DNA of 64,000 nucleotides, taken from positions 17,050,388 through 17,114,387 of the forward strand of contig CM034406.1 in NCBI GenBank assembly GCA_019925095.2. The letters are read 5' to 3'. Position numbers and translations under genes: made by a program. Numbering within the stretch: the first letter of the stretch is position 1; the number at the start of each line of letters is the position of its first letter. Positions 21,246-32,891 of this stretch are shown piece by piece. This DNA is from Dendrolimus kikuchii. Taxonomy: Eukaryota; Arthropoda; Insecta; Lepidoptera; Lasiocampidae. Below the pieces are notes generated by a model that worked only from the letters and a program-made list of their open reading frames with translations, was not told the origin of the DNA and did not search any database.

Positions 21246-22309
21246 TTATTTAAGACTTTCAATTTCTTGTCTTTATAATTTTAAATTAATTTGGGACAAA
21301 CACAATGTTTTAAATAATAATACTCCGAAAACTGAGAAAAGAATTGTGTGGCGCCATCCATTTATGAAAAATTCACCAGTTTTTTCAGAGCTACATTTTT
21401 CACTAAGCAATTGTTATTCCTTGCCTTGTTATACCCAAAGTATATAATGTATTTTGAAAAAAACTTATGCTATGTGTTTCCACTACTCACTCAGTCTGTA
21501 TATAAAATATCACATTATAAAAATGAAAACCTTATATTAATTTTAAAATATGTTACATTGGACGAATAAATTAATTCAAGTCTTATTACTATATATAATA
21601 AATTAAAAAACTTAACATAATAATTGAATAAAAACGATCGAACGAATTTTGACATTAGCGTTTTTTTTACACTTCTCTATCTAGGAATCTAGTATGTTTT
21701 TCATAATAAAATAATAGAAACGGCTAAGACTGTGTTTTGTGCCTCGGAAGCTTCTATGTTACATTTGGACTAGCCAAAATGATTATGCAAACTTTCCTCT
21801 AATTCTAATCTCACTCAAAATTACGTAAAATCTGTTAAATGAGAATCGAAAAAATTACTCAAAAATTGACAATCTTATGACGGATTTAGTTATAGACTTA
21901 GTTTAAAATCACTAAAATTTATCAGTTCTTAAATAGTTCCTATATTTTCTCTACCTTTTAGCTGCTTTAGCACGTTTAGAATACACTCAGACGGAGTACA
22001 CTTATATTGAGTATAGTAGAACACTACTCAAATCAACTTACAATCTGAGCGGACTGAGACAATGATCTGGATAAACTCAGACCATGCTCAACCTTTACGG
22101 GTGTAATAATCACTTTATTTTAAAAAAAGGGTCGTTAATCACTAAAATCTACTTGAAAATGAATATATTGTAATGAGGAAGTTCGGATGAGTGAGATCTA
22201 TGTACACTTCTCTTAAGTTATTACATGTTAGTGCACTCAGTCGAAGTGTACTCAGATTCAGTCAAAGCAGTTTTAGCCTCTTCCTAAATTTACCAAACTA
22301 ACATCAACA
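21246..22309 (-). other. 3' flank and probable 3' UTR of the 679-residue gene
   Basis: AT-rich sequence downstream of the minus-strand stop at 22,310. A minus-strand AATAAA is at 22,119-22,114; further weak signals lie near 21,600. No other gene was seen. Confidence 0.4.
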
Positions 22310-24349
22310 TTATATTTGTTGCAAAAACTTCCTTTCATTAATACAGTTCTCTAACTCATCGTGATATTTATCAATTTTGGAATCGAACCCTGGACTTTGC
22401 AGTTCGTAATCAAAACTATCGCCTGTAATAACTTTCTCTTGGTTCAAAGTGGAATCAAATCTCACTTTTTTACCTGGTGTCGTTACCCTGCTATTAGAAA
22501 TATCTATGTTATCTACAACCCTTTCTTTCAATGGCGTTACATTCATATTTAGTCGAGTGTTACGTATAGTTTTAATAGTTTCATATTCGGGTTCACCTTC
22601 AATCTCTTCTATTTCAATTTCGTCTGAATTATCTAAATTTAATCCTGGATTTTCGATTCCAGATTCTTTAACACTAACTTTTTGCTTTGCCGGTTTACGA
22701 GGAACTTCGTACGGATTCAGAGTCGTATCACCAACTTTCTCTTTCTCGCCCTTAAAAGTCTTTTTCAACGTTTTAAAAACTTTCTTAGATAGCTTATTAC
22801 TCGCTTTGACGAGTTTATGTTTTAAATCGTTCTTGCTATCAGTAGAATCATGCGAGCTGTTAGTTTGATTGATCTTGTTTAGATTCAAGATATCATATGC
22901 ACTGAATTTCGAGACATCGTGACCTAAAATTTTGCTTTGTTTGTTAAATGGTTCAGGATCATCTAAATTTTCGTAAATTGGGCTTTCTGACCTACTAGAT
23001 ATGTTCTCATAATGATTTTCAAATATAGACTCGTTTACAGTTGAAATGGTGCTGTTAGTTTCTGTAAATAATTGTCTAGGAATTATGTTTTTAGGTATAG
23101 GAACTGCAACAGGTCTATTTAGAATTCCTTCACTATATATTTCATCCGTAGTAAAGTCTACAAAAGGATTTGTATTGTCAGTATTAATGGGAACATTATC
23201 AATATTATTGGTAATATGTTCAATAGCATTGGCTGGTAAAAATGGGTTAGTATTTTTCTTTTCAATTCTTTTCTTTTTAGTTATTATAGTGATAGTTTTT
23301 ATTTCCATTATATTACTTTCATTAAGATCGTCATCCAGATATAGTGAATGATTTGAAGTATTAGGAGAATCTAATGCAAGCCTGTCTATAAAACTTAAAC
23401 TTAAATTAGAGTTATTAACAAAAAATTGATTTGTAACAGTTGTTTGTAAATTTGTTATAGCAGATATGTTTAAATCATTTCCTGATATTCCTGAATCAAT
23501 TTCACTCGTATTAGGTAAAAATGCGTTAACTGACTCACAATTTGTAATAGTTTTCATTTGCGACCTAAAACTATTTGATTCTTCAGTTATATTTGAATAT
23601 ATAGGTTCAGTTTCAATAATATTACCGGTATTGATATTTGAATTAAGTACAGTTTCAGTGTTATTAAATATCCTAGAAACTTTATTTTCTATGGCAATAT
23701 TTTTGTTATCAACACTATTATTCGCTGGTACTTCACGTATGTTGGCATAAAAAGGTTCAGTGTCATTATTAGTATCATTAAAAGTAATATTTGGCAAACT
23801 AGAATTCTTTGGTATATCAGACCTAGGAAGCAGAACAGGGGGAATAACACACTTCACTTTAACATTACAATTTGCTGCTATCTTATTAGAATTTACTTTA
23901 GAAATATTGTTAGTAAAATTACTATTACTAGTATCCATTTTTATACTATGTAAAGCATCATCGAAATTTGTAGATGCTTCCGTGATTACACTCTCAATTC
24001 TACTGTTAACATTATCATCTGCTTTATAAAATTTTTGATCAATTTTAGCATCATTGTCATACATTCTAACATTTTTCCGAACATTATCAAGCTCTCTTAT
24101 CAAAAATTCATTCACTGCTGCCTTACTAATACCAAGATCTAAACCAGAATTTTCAAAAGCAGCTATCTCACAACTCCTAGTCCTTTTTCTCTTTTTAACA
24201 GGTATTACTTCCATTTTTGTATTGCACATTGGATCCTCATTAGCTAAAAAATCCAATGCTGGGTTTAAGTAGACGTTGGGACAAGGGGCTGCTACCTTTC
24301 GTTTGCTGTTTGTCGGTTTTAACTCAAATTTATTGTTGTTTATGTTCAT
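22310..24349 (-). CDS. Uncharacterised 679-residue disordered host protein
   Basis: I do not recognise this protein. It is Asn/Ser-rich with no obvious globular domain or membrane segment. A basic patch VKKRKRTR (51-58) looks like a nuclear localisation signal. Four Y-x-N-[IL] motifs follow acidic or Pro residues: YANI (201), YSNI (251), YENI (447) and YENL (459). These are SH2-ligand-like when phosphorylated. NPF occurs at 368 and 394, and KVRF, a protein-phosphatase-1 docking pattern, at 628-631. A Lys-rich segment lies at 509-540. The frame stays open upstream to 24,514, but a consensus acceptor (ttctttttcag, exon from 24,355) places the start at the ATG six bases into the exon. The stop is at 22,310. 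The start context is described under the 5' exon. An adaptor or scaffold role would be inference only. Confidence 0.85.
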   Translation of the reverse strand: MNINNNKFELKPTNSKRKVAAPCPNVYLNPALDFLANEDPMCNTKMEVIPVKKRKRTRSCEIAAFENSGLDLGISKAAVNEFLIRELDNVRKNVRMYDNDAKIDQKFYKADDNVNSRIESVITEASTNFDDALHSIKMDTSNSNFTNNISKVNSNKIAANCNVKVKCVIPPVLLPRSDIPKNSSLPNITFNDTNNDTEPFYANIREVPANNSVDNKNIAIENKVSRIFNNTETVLNSNINTGNIIETEPIYSNITEESNSFRSQMKTITNCESVNAFLPNTSEIDSGISGNDLNISAITNLQTTVTNQFFVNNSNLSLSFIDRLALDSPNTSNHSLYLDDDLNESNIMEIKTITIITKKKRIEKKNTNPFLPANAIEHITNNIDNVPINTDNTNPFVDFTTDEIYSEGILNRPVAVPIPKNIIPRQLFTETNSTISTVNESIFENHYENISSRSESPIYENLDDPEPFNKQSKILGHDVSKFSAYDILNLNKINQTNSSHDSTDSKNDLKHKLVKASNKLSKKVFKTLKKTFKGEKEKVGDTTLNPYEVPRKPAKQKVSVKESGIENPGLNLDNSDEIEIEEIEGEPEYETIKTIRNTRLNMNVTPLKERVVDNIDISNSRVTTPGKKVRFDSTLNQEKVITGDSFDYELQSPGFDSKIDKYHDELENCINERKFLQQI

Positions 24350-24355
24350 ATTTGC

Positions 24356-25980
24356 CTGAAAAAGAAATTTTATATTTAAGTTTTTTAACAAATGTTTATG
24401 ATGTATAACAGACAAAGAGAAGATGTCGAATAAAGTGTAAAAAGAAATCATTAAAATAAGGAAATAGACTTTGAGAAATAAAGTAAGTAATGAATCATAA
24501 TTAAAACTTTCCAAAAATGACTACAGCACCTGTTTTCTATCACCTTAATCATTCTTTTCATATTAATATTAATGTAATAAATTAATTAATAGATAAGAAA
24601 ATTGAATGAACTGCCAGCTGCAACCAAAATATTAAAACGAAAATCCGTTTGTTTTACAACCTTTTCTAATTTGTCTTAAGGTTGTATTTCATTCATCATA
24701 TATCAGAAGTAATTGCTTGTGATAAAGCTATTGTTTTTTGTACTTAAACTTCATACACTGTGTCTTAAAATTATGCAATTATTGCATATTTCAAATTACA
24801 TATATATATTTGCAATTTCTTCTAAACAAGCTTAAGACAAATTAGGAAAGGTTGTCTTGTTTATATTGGCATTAGGTAAGTAATTAGTTTACATGCAAAT
24901 AAGTTTCTATCATCATTTAGACACAAATCTACATAATGCAGAACTTATTACTTATCAAGAAAATTGCTGTCCAAAAGATGACAAGGACCTTACTGACCAT
25001 TTTTAGATGAAAGAACCCGAAGTGGGAACTCAAGATGGTGAAGCATTTAGAAAGTAGAAATTTTGATACAGCATTTTTGACATTATATACATATATAATG
25101 AATATAACCCCAAAAATTGTAAATCATCAAATGTAAAAAAAGAATAAAAGTCTTTTCATATGTACTTTAATTACAATCCTTTGCTGAAAAGTCTGCAATC
25201 CAATTCTTGTCCTTATCTATGGCTTTTGCAGGTAAACAAATAAAATAAATTATTTATCACTTCACTTAATTATAATCCAAATATTATAAAAATTGGGAAA
25301 GAACCAGAAAAAAGTCTCCACACAGTGAATTGAACCACGTCAACCGCTGCTTCTGAATAATGTTAACAGAAATGGTATTTATGTTGCCAGAGCCACATCA
25401 AAAATTCTATTTGGCCATCCAGCGTTCCTACTTCATTTCTAACCAAGCTTTGTATATGCTATAAATCTGAGCAAAATTGGTGATAACCAGTAGACACCCT
25501 CTCCTTTTAAGATTCCAACAAACATTAACTTTATGAGCGTGAAGGGTCTAAAATTGCAATTTTATAGTGTCAATTAGATTGATCAACAATGTACATTTAG
25601 AAATAATTATAATGTTGAAGCTGTTCATTTTTTTACCACAAGCCTGACTTAGAGAATAATAGTGAGAAAAATGTTGTAGAAGACTTTATGTCCTAAAAAC
25701 TAAAGCTGTAATACAGTACAGCATTATACCTACTATATAATTATAATAATGACAAATAGATTGTTTAAATATTTTTAATTTAAGTAAGGTATTTTAATAT
25801 TAAATAATTAGAATAAAATAGGATACTTTATTGCATATCACTAAGATACAGTTCAAGAAACAAATTTAAAATTTTATTACCTGCGCTTGCCTTTAATAAT
25901 TACAGGGTAATTTATATCATTAAAAGATTTTTTTAACTATTTAAACATCTTATCTACTTTAAAACAGTGTAAATTCTTAC
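24356..25980 (-). other. Predicted intron of the 679-residue gene
   Basis: Bounded on the minus strand by a GTAAGA donor at 25,980 and a ttctttttcag acceptor at 24,356. The interior is AT-rich and contains the MITE at 24,656-24,855. No alternative coding exon was recognised. Confidence 0.6.
24656..24855. mobile_element. MITE in the intron of the 679-residue gene
   Basis: Terminal inversion of about 27 bp: acaacctttt-ctaatttg at the left and its complement caaattaggaaaggttgt at the right, one mismatch in the core. Total 200 bp, no coding. Target duplication unclear. Confidence 0.75.
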
Positions 25981-26120
25981 CTTGAAAAACCTTCAAAAAT
26001 GGCATTCATAGTATCGAAAATTAGCACTAACGCACTTAGTAATTAATTCTTCGACTCTTTTTTCAGAAATGGAGTAAATTCTTAAATTTCATTCATAATT
26101 TTACTTTCAAAGTAAATAAA
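25981..26120 (-). other. Predicted 5' exon with upstream ORF
   Basis: On the minus strand this region ends in TTTTCAAG followed by GTAAGA, a good donor that pairs with the acceptor at 24,356. Joined to exon 2, an ATG at 26,009 starts a 12-codon ORF (MNAIFEGFSRQI). Its TGA overlaps the main ATG as ATGA, suggesting start-site regulation by termination-reinitiation. The 5' boundary of the exon is unknown. Confidence 0.5.
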
Positions 26121-27489
26121 CTCGGAAACAGGAAGCAGGTGCAAAACGACGGTTAATAATCTGACAGTTAAATTCCAATAATTCCAATTTCGAGTTGCCA
26201 GTGTCTAAAAACATTTTCTACCGTATTCATTAATTTAGTTGCTGTATTCATAGATGGCATTGATTTATTTGTTATACATTACTTGGAGACGCCTTATGCT
26301 GAATCAACTAAATTGAATAAAGGATATTGCCCATTTTGAGTCAACCCTATCCAGATATCTTTCCAAAATCTTATAGTACTTTTTATGTTATTATTGTAAA
26401 ATTGTAAAACGTTTTGTAACCCATAGAAATTACAATTACACAACGTATTTTTGTTTTCGCTATCAACATTGATCGTTCGTATCTTGACTTTTATGTTTTT
26501 AGTAACTGACTTTATCAATCTTTATTTCAATATTCAATAAGTCCAAATATTTTGACTGTTGAACTTACTCTTGTACCACCACAAATAGAACACATCCGAT
26601 TGATATACTGACACAAAATGTAAACGCGGAATTGTTACATATAAAATAAATTAAATCTATGAAAGCGGGAGGCAGTAAACAGTGTTAATAGCGGCGCCAT
26701 CTAGTTTCGAACGTTGTAACTTTAAATATGTTTTTCTAGTAAATATGGCTCTAGAAAAAATTCTCATAAACCTGTATCAAGGATTTAATTATTTATAATT
26801 TGTACGATAATTATTTAATTGTTTTATATAATATTGACAAAATAAAACTGGCTGGTGCAAATTTATATAAATCTAACTCTCCTAACAAGATGGACAATGC
26901 CTTTGGCTGAAACACACAGAACTAAAACGTACGACGGCATTCCACGATATTGAATGATTCAAATTTATGTTCATATGGATCACTTTCATTAATTTATCCA
27001 AATTGAACTGTAGAAATTTACCGTATAATATCGATTTTAAGCAACATTTGTTGTAAATTTTGAATTTTTGCAATTTTTCATGTCATTAACTTATGTTTAG
27101 ATTAATGCAGCTGAATAATGATTGAATACTGCTCATAGTTTTAATAATATTAACTTATTGTGCTGTGTTAATGGTTAAAAAAAATATTTGCAGTTATGAT
27201 ATGTCTAGATAAATAGAATAGAAGGAAAATAATACACAAATCTTCGAATATAAATATATTTACTAAAGCTAAATCACAATTTTCGGCTTTTAAAACCGAC
27301 ACAATAAATACATATTTAAATCACATAATTACAAACACAAAATAAAGAATATATTTGCAATCTAAGTAACAGAGCCGCCACCTAAGATGACTTAAAATAA
27401 AAGTCATTAACTCTATTATATGATCGTTACAATAATACTTAAGTCACTCTCTTGTTTTCTATAATTTCAAATAATCTTTCGGCTCTAAG
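26121..27489. other. Upstream flank of the 679-residue gene
   Basis: Probably holds the promoter; no TATA box could be assigned with confidence. A minus-strand 74-codon open stretch (26,518-26,294) begins at TTG rather than ATG and has no recognised homologue, so it is not called. Confidence 0.35.
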
Positions 27490-27634
27490 GCTCGGTGCAA
27501 ACGGGCCACCGACCACAGCTATTGGTGGCCAGCGACAATGTTGCCGCGCTTTTCATGCATTTTGTAGAGACTCGCCACACACTTGTTGCCGGTACCGATA
27601 GCTGTGGTGGTCGGTGGTCCGTTTGCACCCACAC
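27490..27634. mobile_element. Palindromic MITE, about 145 bp
   Basis: ggtgcaaacgggccaccgac at the left is answered by gtcggtggtccgtttgcacc at the right, one mismatch over 20 bases, with ccacagct / agctgtgg extending it. Flanking ctaa on both sides may be a target duplication. Confidence 0.8.
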
Positions 27635-27744
27635 TAAACCCTACTAAATATCAAAGTATATGTAGGAATATGTGAGCAAAATTTAGTATTAATTTAATAG
27701 ATACAATATTAAAATTTTATTTAAAAAATACGACGTTACTCAAT

Positions 27745-27880
27745 CTCAATTCATTCCTGGGGTTGTCTGGAAGAGATCGCTTTTTAGCGATAAGACCGCC
27801 CTTTGTACATAACTAGATATAATTTTAGTGTTTAAGTTCACGTTTGTATTGGTATACAATAAAGAGTTATCTATCTACGT
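27745..27880 (+). repeat. LINE 3' tail (gttgtctggaagaga family), copy 2
   Basis: ggggttgtctggaagagatc, ttagcgataagaccgcc and tggtatacaataaag match the tail at 5,675-5,809 closely. Confidence 0.65.
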
Positions 27881-30382
27881 TACATCCAGACTGGAAAATA
27901 TTTTGCCAATTTCAGTCAGAATTCTTGAAAAACAAAGTCAAATTTCTTACTTACCAACACAATTATAAGACATTCAGAAGTATAATATATATAAATAAAA
28001 TAATACAATTCTATAAAGAATTGAAACAAGAGCGGCGAGGATATCAGTTGAGTTGAGACTAATTATCCGCTGGTTTCAATCATTTGAAAAGGTTTAATAA
28101 AACTGGTGCAAAATTAAACTAAAAAAACGATTCAAATACATTTTGCAAAACATGACTTCGGATGTATTTCATAAATAAACAAATAATTTAACCAGTTTAT
28201 AAAACAAGTCATATTCAATCATCAAAATACTCATTATGACCAAAAAAATTATGCGTTTTTACACATAGCAAATTCGGAATTTTTTTGAAATAAATAATTG
28301 TTTTTCGGTCTTTAACTATTCTTTTTTAATTTTTCGGGAACAAATTGAAACTTTCATTTCGTTTTAGAATAGCTAGACAAGGAATTAATTTGACATTGCG
28401 GCAAGCGTAGAAACATGTGTAGATAACTGGAATTTTATTTTTGATCCTTTAATTATCCATTCGATACACTTTTTAGTATATAATATAGATATTTTCATTT
28501 TTAAAACGACCAATGGCGTATCAGTAGGGTGCCGCAAGCCGCAAGTGAAATATACTAGTTTTGAATCAAATAATACAAATTGCTTAAAGTACATACAAAC
28601 ATAAAAAAAATATTGAACACATCTGTAAAATAAACATTTCACCCAGTTTTAGGGCGTTAAATTATTATAATAACAATTCCAAACAATTTTTAATTTAAAA
28701 GTTACTAGAAAATCTACAAGAAACACACACAATATTATAGCACCAGTTTTAAATGCTTTACGCAGTTGATTCATATTTAAAAAATTGTATGTTGAAAATC
28801 TCCTTTTATTGTGAATGAGCCCCATTCGATGAATTTGGGACAAATCTCAAGGGTATAAGTTAACTATTGAAACCGACCATATAACTATTTACACACAACA
28901 CAAAACACAATTTCAGGTACACAATTACTTATAAAAATGTTCTAATTTTTTACAGTATTTTGTCAAGATAATTAATTTAAAATATATGAATACTTACAAC
29001 AGATTATAATATTTTTATATTATATTAATATCATAATAATTTGCACATTATTCTTGTAGAAATACAAATATTTCATTATCCATGTGAATTACTACAGCTT
29101 GTTACATTGTCTTGAAATCTTAAAACACGCTGTTTAATCATTTCGTTAACGGAATGCACATGTATACAGTATTTCCTTATTGTAATGAGAACAATACATA
29201 ACTTTAATTGATAACTGTAGTAGACATATGAACATACCTTGAAATTCTATCAATATAACAAAATTTCCTACTGCTTTTATAATCTGTATTATACAATGTT
29301 AATAAACTGAAGTTTGTAAACAATTATAGTTCCAAAGAACTGACTTTATTCATGTTTAAATTTTAATTTCAATATTTTTCTTACTGGAAAAATATATGGA
29401 GCTACTTAAAACTAATTCAAACATTTCACTAAAATATCAACACCACTCACCAAGCAAATAAATATTTATCTATAATTTTTAATGAGATTTTGTTACAACT
29501 GCCAAACTTCAACTGCCGTCAACAAACTTTCTACAGATCCTTAAAGGAATGTATAAGTTTTTCTAGTTTTATTTTATAAGCAAATGCCGATTAAAAAAAT
29601 TAATGTAAAAAAAGCACATTTTTAGACAATAATCCACATGCCGATATTTTGACTAATTTAAGTTTAAAGGATAACACAGTCCTTATTCAAAGAACGGAAA
29701 ATGTTCTTAATTTCTTATGCTCATATTTCTTTCCCAACGTACTAGTAAGTTTTAAAGTTACCGTGTAATTTTAGTAACATAACCGCGCGTGAGTGTAAGG
29801 AAGGTACTAACAAGGTTCATCTTGACTCAATTACAGTAATAACATATTAATACTATAAAGTATAAGTTTTAATCAATACATTAAATTTATTATATTTAAA
29901 GTATTATACGTGTACATTTGTACAAAATTACTAAAAGGAATTTTAATTTTAATCTGGTCACACCAGCTAATGTTCTCGAAATCACTTCGTGTCAAACTAC
30001 TTACATGTGTACAATGTTTCAGTACATTTTTCAATACTGAGCTATTAGCTTGTATATAACATTACAATAACAATATAGTGACAAATAGCAATGCATAGAT
30101 TAAATATTTCACAACAACGAATATGAAAAGTCTATCTTAAAACTACTAAGTGACAAATAAAGGCAGCGTTAAATGGCCCCCTCCATATTGGCTACAGATG
30201 ATGCAACTAAGTGCCATACTAATTAGCTTGAAGGTATACAAAGTTTAAAAAAATCTAACTAGTATAGAGAAATCAATGCTAATACTTTGACAATGTATGA
30301 TAAATTTTATGCATTTCTATAATGGCCTAAAAAACTTGTACGAAAATACAAAAGACCATTTGGTTACATACGAAATGTAAAG
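27881..30382. other. Long AT-rich intergenic stretch
   Basis: About 2.5 kb of AT-rich sequence with many poly(A)-signal-like words and no supported exon or element. It may include the 3' UTR of the minus-strand gene or genes to its right. Confidence 0.45.
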
Positions 30383-30531
30383 CAATTATTTTGAAGAATT
30401 AGATTTAATTTTTAAATAACCAGATAAAAGATTTTCACGAGAAAACCCATAATGAATACAATCGGGCAATTGATTAGTCAAAGGTTTCGTGGAGGCGAGG
30501 AACGGTTTCCTATGTACTTTGTCACGGAATC
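30383..30531 (-). other. Candidate terminal exon
   Basis: On the minus strand a good acceptor (tatgttttcag) is followed by an exon starting GATTCCGTGACAAAG. One frame reads FRDKVHRKPFLASTKPL and stays open about 47 codons; another reads DSVTKYIGNRSSPPRNL then stop. It lies 520 bases beyond the CRAL-TRIO stop, so it could be an alternative last exon, a UTR exon, or chance. Confidence 0.3.
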
Positions 30532-31050
30532 CTGAAAACATATATTACAAACTCCACGGATCTTGCTCAAAACAATTTTCATTGAAAGTAATTCCTAAAT
30601 TCAGTTGTTAAACAATCACAAAACCATGTTCTTTAATTTAAAAAAATATTTGTATGAATAGCTAGGGACATAGTTAAGTAAGGGGAAGTAAAATTTTGAA
30701 AAAACCAATGTGATACCAAGCTTAAGAAATACTTTAATACAAATATAATGGTTTGAAGAAAAGTTTTTGAGATATGGAGTAGTTTTGATGAACTTATTTT
30801 TATGGTTCCGAGGCTAAAAAATAACAACTAACATTTCTTATATCTACGGAATACTTCTTTGTATTTACGTGTACTGCTATGAATCTGTCAAATCCAAAAT
30901 AAATATAATTTTCCAAAATTAAGTCGGCGTGATTTAATTTTTACGCTATTTGTACGACCGAAGAAAAATGTTCTCCACTGGAACTTAAGATTGTATAAAA
31001 ACTTCTAAATAATATGAAAAATCAGTACTGGCAACACCGAATAAATAAAA
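30532..31050 (-). other. Downstream flank of the CRAL-TRIO gene
   Basis: AT-rich sequence after the stop codon, probably 3' UTR. I could not choose a polyadenylation site. Confidence 0.4.
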
Positions 31051-31299
31051 TTAGTCTATATCGAGATTCTTGAACGCTCTTTCCATGGCCTTCTCTCGCT
31101 TCTTGTCTGGCAAGGCGGCGATTCTTTGCTCTTCTTCAGCCTTGAAGTAGGAATCTAATAGTGTCATTTGCTTCATACAGTTTCTATGCAACGTCTGTGT
31201 GTCGGGCAAAGTGCCACCGTAGTCCGGTGGCAAGGATGAACGCGGTATCACAGTTTCGTAGAACTTCTCCAGATCCTCGTTCTTGTTGTGGAACTTTAG
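31051..31299 (-). CDS. CRAL-TRIO lipid-transfer protein, last coding exon
   Basis: Encodes the C-terminal 82 residues of a CRAL-TRIO (alpha-tocopherol transfer protein-like) protein. This family binds small hydrophobic ligands in the cytosol. The stretch EKFYETVIPRSSLPPDYGGT carries the family's LPxxYGGT signature that closes the lipid-binding domain. It is followed by a charged helical tail (LLDSYFKAEEEQRIAALPDK) and ends NLDID-stop. The acceptor tttttgttttcag precedes 31,299, and the first codon (CTA) is in phase 0, matching the phase-0 donor of the exon at 36,651. The intron between them is 5.35 kb and filled with mobile elements. The open frame running past the acceptor to 31,398 is intronic. 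Confidence 0.85.
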   Translation of the reverse strand, partial: LKFHNKNEDLEKFYETVIPRSSLPPDYGGTLPDTQTLHRNCMKQMTLLDSYFKAEEEQRIAALPDKKREKAMERAFKNLDID

Positions 31300-31337
31300 C
31301 TGAAAACAAAAATGCACCATATAGGATATGCCCACGA

Positions 31338-31825
31338 CTTCGTCCACGCTTGACTTGAAATTCCCGCGGGATTCCCGGGACACGAGGTATAGCAGCATTT
31401 TAAAAAAGTATGTAAGCTATCGTTTTAGTGGAAATTGTTTCGGAGTAAGCAAATTTTTATGCATCCCAACAACTTCAAACCACTCCCGGGAAAATGCCTG
31501 TGGGATTACCGGGATAAAAAGTATCACACCTTGTATTACAGAAAATTTGCTATCGATCAGTGAAAAAATAACATTGGAATTTGATTTTTTATTAAATCCG
31601 GTCATTTTAAATCATTCCCAGAATAATTCCCAGGATAAAAGGTAGCGCAGATTTCAATTTTGAGAATATACTGTCGATCAGCGAAAACTATATCGAAACG
31701 GAAATTCCAGACAAGAAACCTAAAATAAATTGCATCGTGTTCTCCGTCGTTTATATAGTCTATTCCAGTTGTTTTTTTAAATAGCTTCAATGTACAGACA
31801 CGCCATGTTTAGAATTTTATAATAT
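31338..31825 (-). mobile_element. Helitron-derived element, uninterrupted copy
   Basis: Same family as 11,790-12,470 and 50,165-50,505. It retains the continuous sequence gcatcgtgttctccgtcg at 31,732-31,749, where copy A of the 201-bp Helitron inserted in the paralogue. It lies inside the CRAL-TRIO intron. Confidence 0.6.
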
Positions 31826-31828
31826 AGG

Positions 31829-32067
31829 TGGTGCCAGGTGGTAGGGAATTTGCCCGACTGGATGGCGACCACCCCTGGTCTAAAGTATGTCGCCATAACA
31901 ACCTTGAGTTGTGTTCCGGCATTAGTGACCAGGTTCCAGTCTCCCTTAAGAGAGCAGCAGCGCATTTGTAGCAATTTTGCTGTTGCAAATGTCCATAGGC
32001 GATGGTAACCGCTTTCTATCAAGTAGGCCGTCTGCCTGTCTGCTGATCTCCTGCAATAAAAAAAATA
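31829..32067 (+). repeat. R300 repeat, copy 8, 5'-truncated
   Basis: Begins within gccaggtggtaggg and keeps the usual tail ctcctgcaataaaaaaaat. The left 80 bases of the unit are missing. Confidence 0.85.
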
Positions 32068-32072
32068 TATAA

Positions 32073-32490
32073 CTCGAGGTCCCGGCAAACGTTGTCCTGC
32101 ACTAAAAAAATAAAAATCTAGGACCCGATGCCAGCGCCACCTACCGGTTTCAATTGTGAATGTAAATCATCCGGGGAGCCACACTCACACATACAAAAAA
32201 AAACAAAATTGGTCCAGGAGATTAAGAAGGTCCTAAAACCCAATCCGGCGCCAGCTACCGGTTCCAATTGTGATTCTAAATAATCCCGGGGTCCCGTCAA
32301 ACACACACAAAAAAAATCATCAAAATTGGTTAAAACATTCTCAAGTTATGCGCGTACATACATTTCTATGATTCATTTTTATTCATACTCTTTTAAGCCT
32401 TCCTTGGACTTCTACAAATATTTCAAAATCAAAATTAGGCAAATCGGAGAGTAACAAACGTCAATTTATTTTTATACATATATATATAGA
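32073..32490 (-). mobile_element. Helitron with an internal duplicated segment
   Basis: Minus-strand start TCTATATATATATGTATAAA at 32,490 after host A. The tail is gcaggacaacgtttgccggg near 32,080, with the terminal CTAG degraded. Two diverged tandem copies of a roughly 110-bp block (32,115-32,215 and 32,225-32,330; landmarks ccagcgccacctaccggt and ccggcgccagctaccggt) lie inside. Confidence 0.65.
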
Positions 32491-32891
32491 TATTATAGAC
32501 TTGACCTCAATCATAGGTTTGCCTGATTTCAGCATTCTCTTAACTGCAATGGCCTGCTCGTGGCACGTGGTAATTTTCAATAACGCCATTTCTGCTAATG
32601 GTAATATCATTTTTTTATTCTATTATTCTGCCGCGACGGTATAGAGAAGATATTGTGGATTTAGTAGAATGCGAATTTTTGACACTACTGTAATGGAATC
32701 ATATTTTCAGTATCTTCACAACGCCAGGGTATTGATATAGCAGAATTGGGCCCCTGGACTAAAATGACGCTGTAATCGACCTTTTTCTGATTCATAAGTG
32801 ACTTGAATCCTACAGAATTTATATAGAAATTCTATATAAATCACAGTGGTGAGTGGCTTCAAGCTTGCAACATAAGAAACGATCTGCAGCT

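Noticed and set aside
24350..24514. N-terminal extension of the 679-residue protein
   Set aside because: The extension would begin at TTG and crosses a consensus splice acceptor; the ATG at 24,349 follows the acceptor directly.
26294..26518. 74-codon minus-strand frame near the 5' exon
   Set aside because: No ATG, a stop just upstream, no splice acceptor of quality and no recognised homology.
31300..31398. Upstream extension of the CRAL-TRIO last exon
   Set aside because: The sequence before 31,299 ends in a polypyrimidine tract and cag, and the upstream exon at 36,651 is in matching phase.
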